A DNA stretch of 64,000 bases from Halomarina pelagica (GCF_024228315.1 NZ_CP100454.1:3038001-3102000); one strand, 5' to 3'; shown: positions 32,855 to 42,059, counted from the stretch's first letter. Notes: generated by a model not told the origin, from the sequence alone. Program-made: numbers and translations.

Positions 32855-33439
32855 TTAGAGCCACTCGACTTTCGCGACTTCCTGACGCTGCATCTCCGGG
32901 CTGTAGACCCCGAGGTAGTGCTCGCGGAACGTCTTCCAGTCCTCCCACCCTCCCCACTCCATCGTCATCCCCGGCTCGACGCCCGCCTCGACGAGGAGCG
33001 TCCCCCACGTCCGCCGGAGGTCGTGGGGGCCCAGGAACTGCCAGCCGGCGTCGGCCGTCTCGGCCTGGCACCGCTCGGCGGCGAGCTGCACCCAGCGCTC
33101 GACCGTCCGCGTGGACTTATCGACGAGCGGCGTATCAGGTCCGGCGTCGCGGACGTCGCCGTACGCGGCTATCGTCGCGTGGAGATCGCGCGGGATGGGT
33201 GACTCGCGGTACTTGCTACCCTTACCCTCCCAGACGCGGACGCGAAGCCCGGCGCTCGTGTTGACGACGTCGGTCGGGGTGACGTCGACGATCTCCGAGA
33301 CACGCAGCCCGGAGCGTGCGCCGAGGCCGAGGGCGATTCGTTGCTCGGTGGTTTTGGTCTGCTCGAGGAGTAAGTCGACTTCGTCGGTGGTGAGCCAGAC
33401 GCGTTTGCCGTCTCGCTCGTCGTAGTCTTTGAGTTGCAT
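32855..33439 (-). CDS. SNJ2-type (minimal) tyrosine recombinase/integrase
   Basis: 194 aa, catalytic domain only. Active-site residues: R46 in ARSGLRVSEI, K73 in EGKGSKYRESPIP, H139-x-x-R142 in GPHDLRRTWGTLL, W165 in GGWEDWKTF, and the nucleophile Y175 in FREHYLGVYSPE. The short form lacking a core-binding domain, with the GGWEDWxTFREHYLG ending, is the type described for the temperate pleolipovirus SNJ2 and related haloarchaeal elements. It should catalyse insertion and excision of the neighbouring membrane-protein module. I could not find its own attachment repeat by eye. Confidence 0.85.
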   Translation of the reverse strand: MQLKDYDERDGKRVWLTTDEVDLLLEQTKTTEQRIALGLGARSGLRVSEIVDVTPTDVVNTSAGLRVRVWEGKGSKYRESPIPRDLHATIAAYGDVRDAGPDTPLVDKSTRTVERWVQLAAERCQAETADAGWQFLGPHDLRRTWGTLLVEAGVEPGMTMEWGGWEDWKTFREHYLGVYSPEMQRQEVAKVEWL

Positions 33440-33526
33440 CGTTCACGCTTTGCCAGCTTTCCCGCCAACAGTAGGTGATAGATTGGCAGATATACTAGTT
33501 GTTTCGGTGGTCAGGTGGGTGTGAGT

Positions 33527-33551
33527 GTCGGAGTTGACAGTGGACTCCGAC
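33527..33551. repeat. Hairpin GTCGGAGT / ACTCCGAC near the SNJ2-type integrase
   Basis: Perfect eight-base arms with a nine-base loop, 88 bp upstream of the integrase start. It may be an integrase- or excisionase-binding site, or a terminator for the beta-helix gene reading toward it. Confidence 0.35.
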
Positions 33552-33587
33552 AGGGCAAGCGGAGCAATATGAACCAGCTATCGTCCA

Positions 33588-34658
33588 CTAGGGGGATGTC
33601 ACAATCGGCTCATCACGAACGCCGCGAATCTGGTTGTTTTGAATAGTGTAGGTGCCCTGTGAGTCAGGGAGCATCACGATACCGTGGCGACACCGCCGCT
33701 CGCCGCTCTCGATGATCCAATTACCTGTAATTACTGCTCCAGTAGATGACCCTGCTCCCGTGCGGACGTCGATTCCATTATACCCTGCATCTTTTTGTTG
33801 TGAATTATTTCGAAGTCGGCTATCTTTGATTCGACAACGTGGTGAGCTGACGATCGATACACCGTGCTCGTCTGAATGGCGAACCGTCGACTCGTGAAGG
33901 CGCGTCTCCGGCGCACGGCGGAGGAACACGCCGTTATACTCTGATCCCTCGATAACGGAGTTCTGGATAACCGTCTTATGGCATGGCCTAAACTCCTCGT
34001 CTGATTCGACCGCTATACCGTGGTATCCGGAGGATGCAAACGTACAATGGTTGATCGTTATCCCCTGACAGTTGTTGAGCACGAGAGCACCGTTTTCGCC
34101 ATTCGAGCGAGTCGTCGTTTGGAGAATACGGCAGTCACGACAGCCATTCGTGACTGCCACCCCATTCCAACGATTTTCAGTACATATCCCATCACGCACA
34201 AGCCCATCGCGGACGCCTTGGAGTTTGGTCCCGTCTTCTGAACAATGTGTTGTCTTTACTCCGATTACCCGTGACCGATTGCCTTGACAGTGGATCCCGA
34301 TTCCTCGTATATCACGAACAGTGACCTCTCGAATAGTCAGGTTGGTCGCATCCTCAACGCCACGAACGCCATACATGACGCCACTATCCTGGTTCTCTCT
34401 ATTTCCATCGATGGTAAAAGCTTCGATAGTGATTCGCGGCCGGGTACAGTCAAATATTCCTTGAAACTCAGCGTTTGTTTGATCTTGAAGACAGATATAG
34501 ACGTTCTGCCCGGTGAGCTCCTGTCCTTCATGCGGCGACCATCCTCCGCGAGTTCGGTAGATGCCCTCCTCGAAGTTGACTGTCGCCTCTGGCCCTGCGC
34601 GGTCAAGCACCGCCTGGATGTCATCGCCGGGTGAGACTGTGGTTCGAGCATGACTCAT
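33588..34658 (-). CDS. Right-handed parallel beta-helix protein
   Basis: About 356 aa from MSHARTTVSPGDDIQAVLDR. It begins like pectate-lyase-fold proteins (PGDDIQAVLDRAGPEATVNFEEGIYRT). It then shows a ladder of PbH1-type rungs of 22-25 residues (ATNLTIREVTVRDIRGIGIHCQGNRSRVIGVKTTH; VRDGICTENRWNGVAVTNGCRDCRILQTTTRSNGENGALVLNNCQG). It may bind or cleave polysaccharide. No signal peptide is visible, which is odd for an extracellular glycan enzyme. It lies divergent from a membrane glycosyltransferase gene, so a joint role in surface polysaccharide is possible. A start at 34682 would add eight residues. Confidence 0.75.
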   Translation of the reverse strand: MSHARTTVSPGDDIQAVLDRAGPEATVNFEEGIYRTRGGWSPHEGQELTGQNVYICLQDQTNAEFQGIFDCTRPRITIEAFTIDGNRENQDSGVMYGVRGVEDATNLTIREVTVRDIRGIGIHCQGNRSRVIGVKTTHCSEDGTKLQGVRDGLVRDGICTENRWNGVAVTNGCRDCRILQTTTRSNGENGALVLNNCQGITINHCTFASSGYHGIAVESDEEFRPCHKTVIQNSVIEGSEYNGVFLRRAPETRLHESTVRHSDEHGVSIVSSPRCRIKDSRLRNNSQQKDAGYNGIDVRTGAGSSTGAVITGNWIIESGERRCRHGIVMLPDSQGTYTIQNNQIRGVRDEPIVTSP

Positions 34659-34883
34659 ACACTGTCGTACAACGTCCATCAATAAATGCGTAATAGGTGG
34701 CGTAGGAATTAACCGGAGCAGAGATTTCCGGGCGATTCGCCCATATTCTACGACTAATTAAGCAGGGATAATAACAATTTCATATACTCATTCTAGTTTA
34801 TATGTTCATACATTGTATATCATATCATATGTAATCTATTTTGTCAGTGCAAAACACTTAACACCCCGTATTAACATTTCAGG

Positions 34884-36596
34884 ATGTCGTTCATGGGACC
34901 AGACGTGACCTTTGATGAACCTCCTGAGCCCCGCGAGAGGACAGTGAGGTCAGAACGAGTACAGACTCCTGAACACTACCCGTATCTTCTCTCTCCACAA
35001 TATTGGGAGAAGCATCATCTTCTTTACACAGGAATCATCGGAACATGGATACTAATCGTTGCTGCAAGTATTCCGATGTTCGTAGAAATGGTGGCGAACG
35101 CGCCCGTCTGGTGGGCGGTCGGCCTGCTCAGCATTATTGCTCTCTCGCTGCCGGTATTCTGGATGTTCGGCCTCTATAACATCTTCGTCACCTTCATTGG
35201 GTTCTTCTGCGGGAAGAACCCTTCCCGGCGCGATTACCGCGAGGTCAAGGATACACCCGTCGCGATTGTCTATCCGACGTTCAACGACTTTTCGCCGATG
35301 CACCTCGATGAATCGCGTCAGCAGGACCACGAGCACACGTACACATACATCGTCGACGATAGCACGGATCCGGACATCATCGCTGAGATTGACGCGTATG
35401 CCGCGGCTCGCGAAGGCGTCACCGTCATCCGGCGCGAAGGGCGTGAGGGCTTCAAGGCAGGTGGCCTCAACCACGCGCTTGAACACGTAATCGATGAGCC
35501 GTATTTCGCGCTGATGGATGCCGATGAAGTCCTCCCCGATGACTTCGTCTCGGAGACGCTGATGCTCTTCACGGATAGCGATATTGGGTTCGTCCAAGCG
35601 AACCACGACTACAACCGTGGGACCGCTACCCGCTTCGGGAAGGCACTCGGTATCGGTGTTGACGTCCACTGGGATATCTATCAACCGCTACGCAACAAGT
35701 ACGGATTCGTGATGCTGCTCGGTCACGGCGCACTTATTCGCAGCGATGTCTGGAAGGAGATCGGTGGGTTCCCCCATCTTGTCTCCGAAGACCTCGCATT
35801 TTCCACACGTGCGCGTGAGTTCGGGTATCGGGGGGTATTCGCTCCCAACGTAACCTGCCTCGAGGACTTTCCGGTGAATTATGACGCGTTCCGGACGCGT
35901 CACAAGAAGTGGACGGGGGGGTCAATTGAGTACATCACGAAAGAACTTCCGCGGTTCCTGAAGAGTGAAGAGCCGTCGCTCGTCGAAAAGCTGGACGTCC
36001 TCATTCCGACGTTACAGCTGCCGCTTACGGCCGTATTCATGGCCTATCTCTTAGCCGTAGGGGCGCTTGAACTTACGACTGGCACCGTCGTCCCTGTTGG
36101 CGTTGCCTCCCCGTGGTTCTTGACTGTTGTGACGATTGTGACGTTGTTGTCGCCCGTCTACTGTTACATTATTGCGCTGTGGAAGCGCCCGCTGAAGCTA
36201 CTGCATTTTGTTGCGACCAGCACGACCGTCTACTGTTCGGTTGCGGTACTCGCAGTGGCGCACGGAATCAAGATCCTAACGCCGCTGGAGAAGGCGGAGT
36301 TTCTGACAACGCCGAAGACGGAAGGCGCGATGATCAACTGGCGGCAGTACTGGCCGACGGTCGCGATGGGCGTGGTCGTCATGGGAATTGCCGCCGATTC
36401 CGGGTTGCTGATCGGTGCAGCAGCACTCACCTGGCTTATCGCACCGCTATTAGCGGTCTATAATCGTGAGTCACCGCTCGGTACTGTTGCTCGAGTGGCG
36501 TCACTCATCCCACTGGTAGTGATGCTCACGGGAATCGCGTGGGGAACGGCGATGGTCCTTGGGCTCGACCCCAGACTCAGTCTCGCTCTCCAGTAG
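34884..36596 (+). CDS. Membrane-bound processive family 2 glycosyltransferase (cellulose/hyaluronan synthase-like)
   Basis: 570 aa. Two N-terminal helices (residues ~48-70 and 76-108) lead into a cytoplasmic GT-A domain: TYIVDDSTDP (157-163), HALEHVIDEPYFALMDADEVLPDDF with the DxD at 212-214, FPHLVSEDLAFSTRAREFGYRG (acid pair 302-303), and RTRHKKWTGGS (RxxKW version of the Q/RxxRW motif, 339-343). Four or more C-terminal helices follow. This is the layout of polysaccharide synthases that polymerise and export a glycan. The product cannot be predicted. The gene is preceded by an AT-rich promoter region and lies beside the beta-helix gene. Confidence 0.88.
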   Translation: MSFMGPDVTFDEPPEPRERTVRSERVQTPEHYPYLLSPQYWEKHHLLYTGIIGTWILIVAASIPMFVEMVANAPVWWAVGLLSIIALSLPVFWMFGLYNIFVTFIGFFCGKNPSRRDYREVKDTPVAIVYPTFNDFSPMHLDESRQQDHEHTYTYIVDDSTDPDIIAEIDAYAAAREGVTVIRREGREGFKAGGLNHALEHVIDEPYFALMDADEVLPDDFVSETLMLFTDSDIGFVQANHDYNRGTATRFGKALGIGVDVHWDIYQPLRNKYGFVMLLGHGALIRSDVWKEIGGFPHLVSEDLAFSTRAREFGYRGVFAPNVTCLEDFPVNYDAFRTRHKKWTGGSIEYITKELPRFLKSEEPSLVEKLDVLIPTLQLPLTAVFMAYLLAVGALELTTGTVVPVGVASPWFLTVVTIVTLLSPVYCYIIALWKRPLKLLHFVATSTTVYCSVAVLAVAHGIKILTPLEKAEFLTTPKTEGAMINWRQYWPTVAMGVVVMGIAADSGLLIGAAALTWLIAPLLAVYNRESPLGTVARVASLIPLVVMLTGIAWGTAMVLGLDPRLSLALQ

Positions 36597-36687
36597 CCGC
36601 GCCCTCACTCATGTTTACTTTACTCGAAAAAAGATTCCGTCAGCTTAACGTGCCCACAAGACAGTAGAAGATCAGTATCTGCGTGAG

Positions 36688-36978
36688 CTAGGCGTAGCAT
36701 TCATCGCGATTGTCGATGGATATTCGACGACCACAGGTTTGTCCACTATTGCGATCTTGTTCTGAGTTGAGGAGGGAGCTGATGGTCGCCGTCTCGTCTG
36801 ACTCAGCGGTGGCCGCATTAGCTGCGGCCCGGTACTCGTCGACGGGATACGGCCGCGGACATACCGTTACATCTCGAGGAACGTCGTATCGGCTAGCGAG
36901 CTGCTCGCGCTGGTTTTCGTGTGAGCCTTCTTCTTTCTGGCGCTCGGTTGAGACGCGGATGTAGCTGGCGACGTCCAT
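36688..36978 (-). pseudogene. Truncated serine recombinase (resolvase) remnant
   Basis: The first 30 codons read MDVASYIRVSTERQKEEGSH then ENQREQLASRYDVP, the N-terminal motif of large serine recombinases including the catalytic Ser in the RVST segment. After this the frame changes to unrelated sequence and stops at 96 codons, so the catalytic Arg region and DNA-binding part are gone. It is probably a leftover of an IS607-type or other serine-recombinase element. Confidence 0.7.
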
Positions 36979-38363
36979 CGTTGTAAAAGGTACAGCCTAC
37001 CGAATCATATGTGTTGTGTATTTTCTTATATGTATTAATGTTTTAGAACCACTCCCTTCTACAACGGCAAGAGCGGATGGTGCAGCTACCCACAGAGGTC
37101 AGTCACAGATACAAAAACGTAGAAGCGTTATCTCCTCTTCAGATCCAAGGCCAATCCGTGTTATGGGGGAACAAACCAAAGTAATACCCGGGGAAGTACT
37201 TACTATTTAGGTTTGAGCCGGTTTGGTTTTAGGAGTCTAAAATATATCACCCAAAAGGACTATTTGGGTGGGGGCGCTATAGAAAGATAGGGACGGCAGC
37301 CGGTGCTTGCTGGCTGTAGTATGTCTACAGAAGGTAGCGTAGAGCCCTGCGGCAGAGCTACACTGATGGCACACGAACCTACTTCCCTGTAGGAGGTTCA
37401 CGCTGGCACAGGAAAGGGCAGTTACCACTGTAGACCGTCCCCACCCCACCTGTGATCTTCCGGACGGGTGGCACACGCAGTGATGGGGGTCCACCCCAGC
37501 TGTTCCCGTCCGTACTCTCACTTCTTCTGGAGTGGGGTCTGCCCTCAGGTTGAACGATTATCTGTGCGCATGAAGTAGTTTTGGTATATTCAGCTAGTAG
37601 TGACTTATCCTCCTCTATCAGCCCTCTCAAATGAGTGCCATCATCGTTGCGCTCTACCTCCAAGCAACAAGTTTACGCGACGATATTTAGAGGGTAGTAT
37701 GCATTGTGGGATTCATTTTTTAGTGATGAATAGTTCCTGTGCGGTAATTGATCACTGGTGGTTTACTCGGTTGAATTCGGGATTAAAAAGCTACGCTCTT
37801 GTGTAGTACATTGTTGATGTAGAGCTGTCTTGCGATTCTGTAGTGAATCGAGCGAGACTAAAACCAGATCGTTAGGCAGTCAGGCGGTCAGTTTTTGTTC
37901 CTGTTCTACCGTAGAGAGCTGTATCAACAATCTCCTACGGAAGAGCGAAAAGCTAAGTGCCGCTACGGCTCCACCGCATGTATGATGCCGTGAGCACAGT
38001 AATTTTGAGCGCCCGCTTCTATGCACGTCGTGTTTTGTCCAACGTGCACTGTTCCTTTTAGCGTGATCAAGCATTACGAGTGTGCTTGCCATATGCTACC
38101 TCCCTTATCATCACATCTTCCAGAGGTTGTTATGTGAAAAGGCGTTCACTACTTCCCGTGAAACTACCCGTAATTGCAAGACACGTAGAGGTCTTTCATG
38201 GAGGGGTACACCGGCGATAAGATAGAGTACGCATTGATTTCCCCATATCAAGATACGAGACTATCTGTAAATGTCTTAGATATACGTAACTCCCACATAC
38301 CTGTGTACTCGGCTAGTCACTTCTTTCGATAACCTAACCGTGTATCACGCCGTCTCTATCTCC
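36979..38363. other. Decayed intergenic region
   Basis: About 1.4 kb, AT-rich, with many stops in all frames and no intact gene. It contains the end of the resolvase remnant's neighbourhood and one transposase-like scar near 37960-38060. The 37240-37520 part is GC-richer with short inverted words (GACTATTTGGG; CCCCACCCCACC) and may be a second IS scar. Nothing else is recognised. Confidence 0.5.
37960..38060 (-). pseudogene. IS5-type transposase scar (tentative)
   Basis: The minus strand encodes a short piece, NYCAHGIIHAVEP, matching RNHCSRGIIHAVKP from another scar at 41727-42059. At the DNA level ACCGCATGTATGATGCCG is shared. The pattern resembles the region after the catalytic Asp of haloarchaeal IS5-family transposases (RHYCxRTNYRVxxLK), but both copies are degraded. 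Confidence 0.35.
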
Positions 38364-38693
38364 ATGACCCTCGACGAACTGGAGTGGGAGGTGGCTCCTC
38401 AGAGTGTAGGACTTATTGACCAGATTCACCAGGTCCTGGTCGACGAGGCACCTATGGCGTACAGTGTCGCCGATTTCTTCCGGGAAGCCGGACCTGAAGA
38501 GGAAGACGAGGACTCATTCAGACTAATTCGTGCCCTCAGTAATGCGATGGATTGGCAGATTTCACGCCGCCGATCGGAAATCCTTGTCGAGATGGCTCTC
38601 GAGACACTCGTGTATCATGAGATCCTCGAAAAACGGATCATGACACGTGGCGAGGTGACCACTGCGTATTACCGAGTGTCGGTCGATTCGTAA
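38364..38693 (+). CDS. Putative winged-helix regulator paired with GCS2 ligase, copy 1
   Basis: 109 aa from the ATG at 38364. Helical core SVGLIDQIHQVLVDEAPMAYSVADFFREAG, then a stretch ending TLVYHEILEKRIMTRGEVTTAYYRVSV that looks like a recognition helix plus beta wing. It is clearly related to the protein at 48991-49284 (GLIDQI, DEAP/NEAP, DFFRE, SFRLI, ALxxAMxWQIxRRRSE, VEMAxETLVYH, LEKR). Each copy lies about 260 bp upstream of a GCS2-family gene. Regulation of that gene is a reasonable guess. A GTG start at 38340 would add eight residues. Confidence 0.6.
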   Translation: MTLDELEWEVAPQSVGLIDQIHQVLVDEAPMAYSVADFFREAGPEEEDEDSFRLIRALSNAMDWQISRRRSEILVEMALETLVYHEILEKRIMTRGEVTTAYYRVSVDS

Positions 38694-38952
38694 CTGGTCG
38701 TCTTTACCCGGATATCACAGTTCTCTAACTGGGACAGAAGATTCACTGCGTATTCTCGAAACCTCTCTTCGAAGGGTTCAATATCCGAACCACTCGTCGA
38801 AACCTAAGATACTGTAATATACATTAGTTGTCACAAATCCCACTACCTGTAGACACAGCGTTTGTACCGGCCACTGCAAGGCGTAAGAGCATACCTACAC
38901 GTCACGTACATCTGTGTAGAAATATGCCGTTAACATACATTTGGTGACAATC

Positions 38953-40050
38953 ATGAAGGTAGGGGTCGAGGTCGAGTATTGGGTAATCGATGAAGCGGGT
39001 GCACTGAGTGATGGACGAGCACTAGCCGATGGACACGAATACGTCGAACCTGAGTTCGTCGCACCGTTGATAGAAATTCAGACGCCGCCTGTTGAGTCCG
39101 AGGCGGCGCTTCGAGAGGCCCTGCATTCGATTCTTCGGGGTCTCCTTGAGTCTGCTACCGCACAAAGTAAACACCTCGTACCACTTGGGACTCCGCTTAC
39201 GCGACACGTGACACCGGCTACTAGTGAACGAGGTCGGTTACTTGAACGAATCTACGGGAGTAGACTGGATCCAGCAAAGCAGTGTGCTGGAACCCACATC
39301 CACTTCGACATCGGGAAACCGACCCCACAGTTGAACTTGCTCACCGGGCTCGATCCGGCACTGGCACTCGTGAGTTCCTCACCCTGTTACGACGGTATTC
39401 GAGCGATGAGTTCGTCACGGGCCTATGCGTATCGCCGCCGATGTGGCGACTCCTTCACTCAGTTTCGCGACCTGTGGGAGTACACACCAACTGTCGTAGA
39501 TTGGCAAGCACGTCTCTCTCGATCCTACAAGGATTTTCACGCCCTTGCCGCCGAACGCGGTGTTTCAGACCGCGAGTTTCAGCTGCACTTCCAGCCAGAA
39601 AACACCGTGATGACACCGGTTCGGTTCCGCTCACACCCGGCGACAATCGAATGGCGTGCACCTGATACAGCGCTTCCCTCACAAATCGTTGCACTCACGG
39701 GGGACATGGTTCGACTCGTCGACCAGACAGCGTCTAAGCGAGTCGAAATCGGTGCCCCCGGTATCTACTCGGACTGTATTCGTATTCCCGAGTTTGAAAT
39801 CCTAACTCGGCTCACTACGACAGCGATTAGGGACGGTCTTGGTTCTCACGCTGTGACTGATTACCTCGAAATGATGGGGTTCGTGCCAGCTGACTACACC
39901 CCGATTTCTACGGAGATCAATTGTCCTTTCCAGATCTCTGAGCAGGAGGCACGACAGATCCGACTTGAGTACGCCGAGCGTCTAGCCCGAGATGTGGAGA
40001 TCTTAGCGACGGGTGTCACGAGGAGCCAGCCCCTTCGACCAAGCGACTGA
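38953..40050 (+). CDS. GCS2-family carboxylate-amine ligase (glutamate-cysteine ligase-like), copy 1
   Basis: 365 aa. Motifs of the GCS2/YbdK ATP-dependent ligase superfamily: KVGVEVEYWVID at the start (metal/ATP-binding Glu residues), FVAPLIEIQTPPVESEAAL, CAGTHIHFDIG, LALVSSSPCYDG, and TIEWRAPDTALPSQIVAL near 230-250. In haloarchaea the chromosomal member (GshA) makes gamma-glutamylcysteine. This one diverges considerably from that type, so its amine and acid substrates are uncertain. A second, closely similar copy lies at 49553-50650, and both follow a winged-helix-like gene. Start at 38953 because the copy-2 protein begins at the same residue. Confidence 0.75.
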   Translation: MKVGVEVEYWVIDEAGALSDGRALADGHEYVEPEFVAPLIEIQTPPVESEAALREALHSILRGLLESATAQSKHLVPLGTPLTRHVTPATSERGRLLERIYGSRLDPAKQCAGTHIHFDIGKPTPQLNLLTGLDPALALVSSSPCYDGIRAMSSSRAYAYRRRCGDSFTQFRDLWEYTPTVVDWQARLSRSYKDFHALAAERGVSDREFQLHFQPENTVMTPVRFRSHPATIEWRAPDTALPSQIVALTGDMVRLVDQTASKRVEIGAPGIYSDCIRIPEFEILTRLTTTAIRDGLGSHAVTDYLEMMGFVPADYTPISTEINCPFQISEQEARQIRLEYAERLARDVEILATGVTRSQPLRPSD

Positions 40051-40106
40051 TGTCTGTAATAAGCTAGTGTTAATTTAGGAGGAGAAGTTATGACCGTCGA
40101 AACGGC

Positions 40107-40424
40107 TTACTCCACCTCGTTAGAGGGCACAGGCCGGGGAAACGGGAGATACGTGTCTTCCCACTTGAGACGACTGGCGAGCGCCTCGCGACCCTGTTCG
40201 TTGAGGGCATAGTAGTTCGTACGCCGATCAATCGTGCCCTTCTCTATGTACCCTCGAGTTACCAGTCCATCCAAATTTGGATACAAGCGCCCGTGCGTAA
40301 TATCGCGTTCAAGTTCCGTTTCTAACTCTGTTTTGATCTCTTGGCCGGAGGGATGATCGAACCCCGAGAGTACGTACAAGAGGTCGCGCTGGAAGCCCGT
40401 CAGTTCAAACAGCATTTCAGACAA
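40107..40424 (-). CDS. PadR-family transcriptional regulator, copy 1
   Basis: 105 aa. LFELTGFQRDLLYVLSGFDHPSGQEIKTELETELERDITHGRLYPNLDGLVTRGYIEKGTIDRRTNYYALNEQGREAL is the typical PadR winged-helix domain (helix 3 around GRLYPNLDGLVTRG, wing around RRTNYYAL). It is homologous to 55497-55796. It is convergent with the GCS2 copy 1 gene. Target unknown. Confidence 0.85.
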   Translation of the reverse strand: MSEMLFELTGFQRDLLYVLSGFDHPSGQEIKTELETELERDITHGRLYPNLDGLVTRGYIEKGTIDRRTNYYALNEQGREALASRLKWEDTYLPFPRPVPSNEVE

Positions 40425-40900
40425 TCTATTTACTAGCCGACTACATTGTTAGTTACTCTAACGTAATAGTATAGAATTGGTAACAGCAAGAACGTGAGAA
40501 CTTCGAGGTGTAATTCTTAGAGGTGATTATATACTGACCGTGTTGAGCAATTCACACGACTGTAAATCCTCTATAGGATAATCGATGACTTAGCACGTAC
40601 AATACTTTTCATATTTCATTTAACGTAGCTTGTTGATGCATCATACACCGATTATATCGTCTATCTGATTACACCTGGGACTCCCGAGGATTACCTTCAA
40701 TCGTCGTAACCCTGCGGATAGCCCCGATTGAGGGTTAAGTCGGTCGTTTCCGGGGATCCTCTTCAATCGTTGTAACCTTATTAGATAGGCTGCAGCCGGC
40801 CTACGTCTGTAGGTCGTAACTACTCGCCAGTTGCGGTACAAGCCTGAAGTATCCCACAGAGAGTGGGAGTGAAGAACATAGTCATAATATTAGAATAATA
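40425..40900. other. Intergenic region with a short direct repeat
   Basis: No gene seen. An imperfect repeat CTTCAATCGTCGTAACC (40695-40711) / CTTCAATCGTTGTAACC (40761-40777) occurs 66 bp apart, each followed 5-8 bases later by GGATAG or AGATAG; GATTGAGGGTT lies between in inverse sense. It may be an operator pair or an IS end remnant. Confidence 0.4.
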
Positions 40901-41602
40901 ATGAATCAAACACTTAAATCTGCGCTAGTTATCGTCGTCCTCGTGACTGTGGTACTCGGCTCCATGGGCGCGCTGGCGGCGCAGAACGACTCACAGGCTA
41001 ACGGCAACGGGAACGAGACTGACGGCAACGAGACCGACGGCGACGTCTCCCCAGGCGACGGAAACGGCGGCGGAAGTGATATGTTCGACGTCGAAGATAC
41101 CGATGACGGTCTCGATATCGAGAGCGACGACGAAGAGATCGAACATAGCGAAGACGGTGACGTCGAAGTCGAGAACACGGAGGACGACTTCGACTACGAG
41201 ACCGCCAACGACGGTGACGACGTCGACGTCGAGAGCGACGACCTCGAGATCGAGGAGTCCGATGACGACGCCGAAGTCGAGAACGACAACCTCGACTACG
41301 AGACGACCGCCGACGGCGACCTGGACTTCGAGAGCATGGACGGTCCCGTGGACCTCGAGTTCGATAGCAAGACCGGTGACGTTGACGTCGAAACTAACGA
41401 CGACGAGATCGAAGAGCGCGATGGCGATCTCGAGTACGAGAACGCCGACAACGTCGAGTACGAGAATAACGGCGACGGTGACGTCGAGTACGACGACGAC
41501 AACAACGACATCGAGCAGGACGAAGACCGCCTCGAGGTCGAGGACGGTGACGGCTTCGATGTCGAGAGCGACGGCGAGCGCGCGGAGGTCGAACACAACT
41601 AA
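40901..41602 (+). CDS. Secreted hyperacidic beta-repeat protein
   Basis: 233 aa. A Sec signal peptide (MNQTLKSALVIVVLVTVVLG then SMGALAAQ) is followed by an Asn/Gly/Glu/Asp linker. About 170 residues of short, imperfect repeats follow in which hydrophobic/aromatic and Asp/Glu residues alternate (DVEVEN, LDIESDD, FDYETAN, VDVESDD, LEIEESD, VEYDDDN, LEVEDGD). Nearly every second residue is Asp or Glu and there are almost no Lys, Arg or Cys. The alternation suggests a beta-solenoid or cation-binding fibre outside the cell. No anchor motif is visible, so it may be released or held by the cation layer. No family recognised. Confidence 0.7.
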   Translation: MNQTLKSALVIVVLVTVVLGSMGALAAQNDSQANGNGNETDGNETDGDVSPGDGNGGGSDMFDVEDTDDGLDIESDDEEIEHSEDGDVEVENTEDDFDYETANDGDDVDVESDDLEIEESDDDAEVENDNLDYETTADGDLDFESMDGPVDLEFDSKTGDVDVETNDDEIEERDGDLEYENADNVEYENNGDGDVEYDDDNNDIEQDEDRLEVEDGDGFDVESDGERAEVEHN

Positions 41603-41726
41603 ATAGCTCCCCCCGCTGACCGGAACACCCACGTCCTGATTTTCCGTTGTGGCTATCCTCTCTACAAATACTGGTGACTCCGTTCTTACTCGCTTACTTG
41701 GATTCGGAGCTAAAGAGCAACTGCAG

Positions 41727-42059
41727 TTACGGTTTCACCGCATGTATGATGCCGCGAGAACAGTGATTTCGACTGCCCACTTCTCCAAAAACTGTGTTTC
41801 CGACCAAAGACACGTCCACCGCGTTGATCATGACGCGCGACGCTAACTGCTGCTGGATAACCAGGAGGTACCTCTTGATCGCTCTCGAAGTTTTGGGTCG
41901 ACAGATAGTGCGGAACACGGTCGATAGGGTTGGACGCCCGGCCGCGTCACGCTCTATTTCGCTTGAATACCCCCAGCTAAGTGTCGGGAGGTGTCGACTA
42001 TTCTTCGACCTGAAGGATCTTGGGGATTTCCTTCGGGGCGTCATTCGGATTCCCGTCAC
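41727..42059 (-). pseudogene. Degenerate IS5-type transposase fragment
   Basis: The frame reads LPTLSWGYSSEIERDAAGRP, TLSTVFRTICRPKTSRAIKR and MINAVDVSLV in sequence. It resembles the haloarchaeal IS5 order (HSTVxKAFDRxK...WRVLL...QQL...AAIDATFF...RHYCxRxNYRVxxLK) with many substitutions and no complete DDE domain. The remainder of 41603-42141 holds no gene. It shares a segment with the scar near 37960-38060. Judged dead. Confidence 0.45.

Noticed and set aside
36688-36978. Functional serine recombinase
   Set aside because: Only the N-terminal 30 residues match; the rest of the catalytic and DNA-binding domains is missing.
40695-40777. CRISPR-like repeat pair
   Set aside because: Only two imperfect 17-bp copies, no further units and no cas genes in the window.
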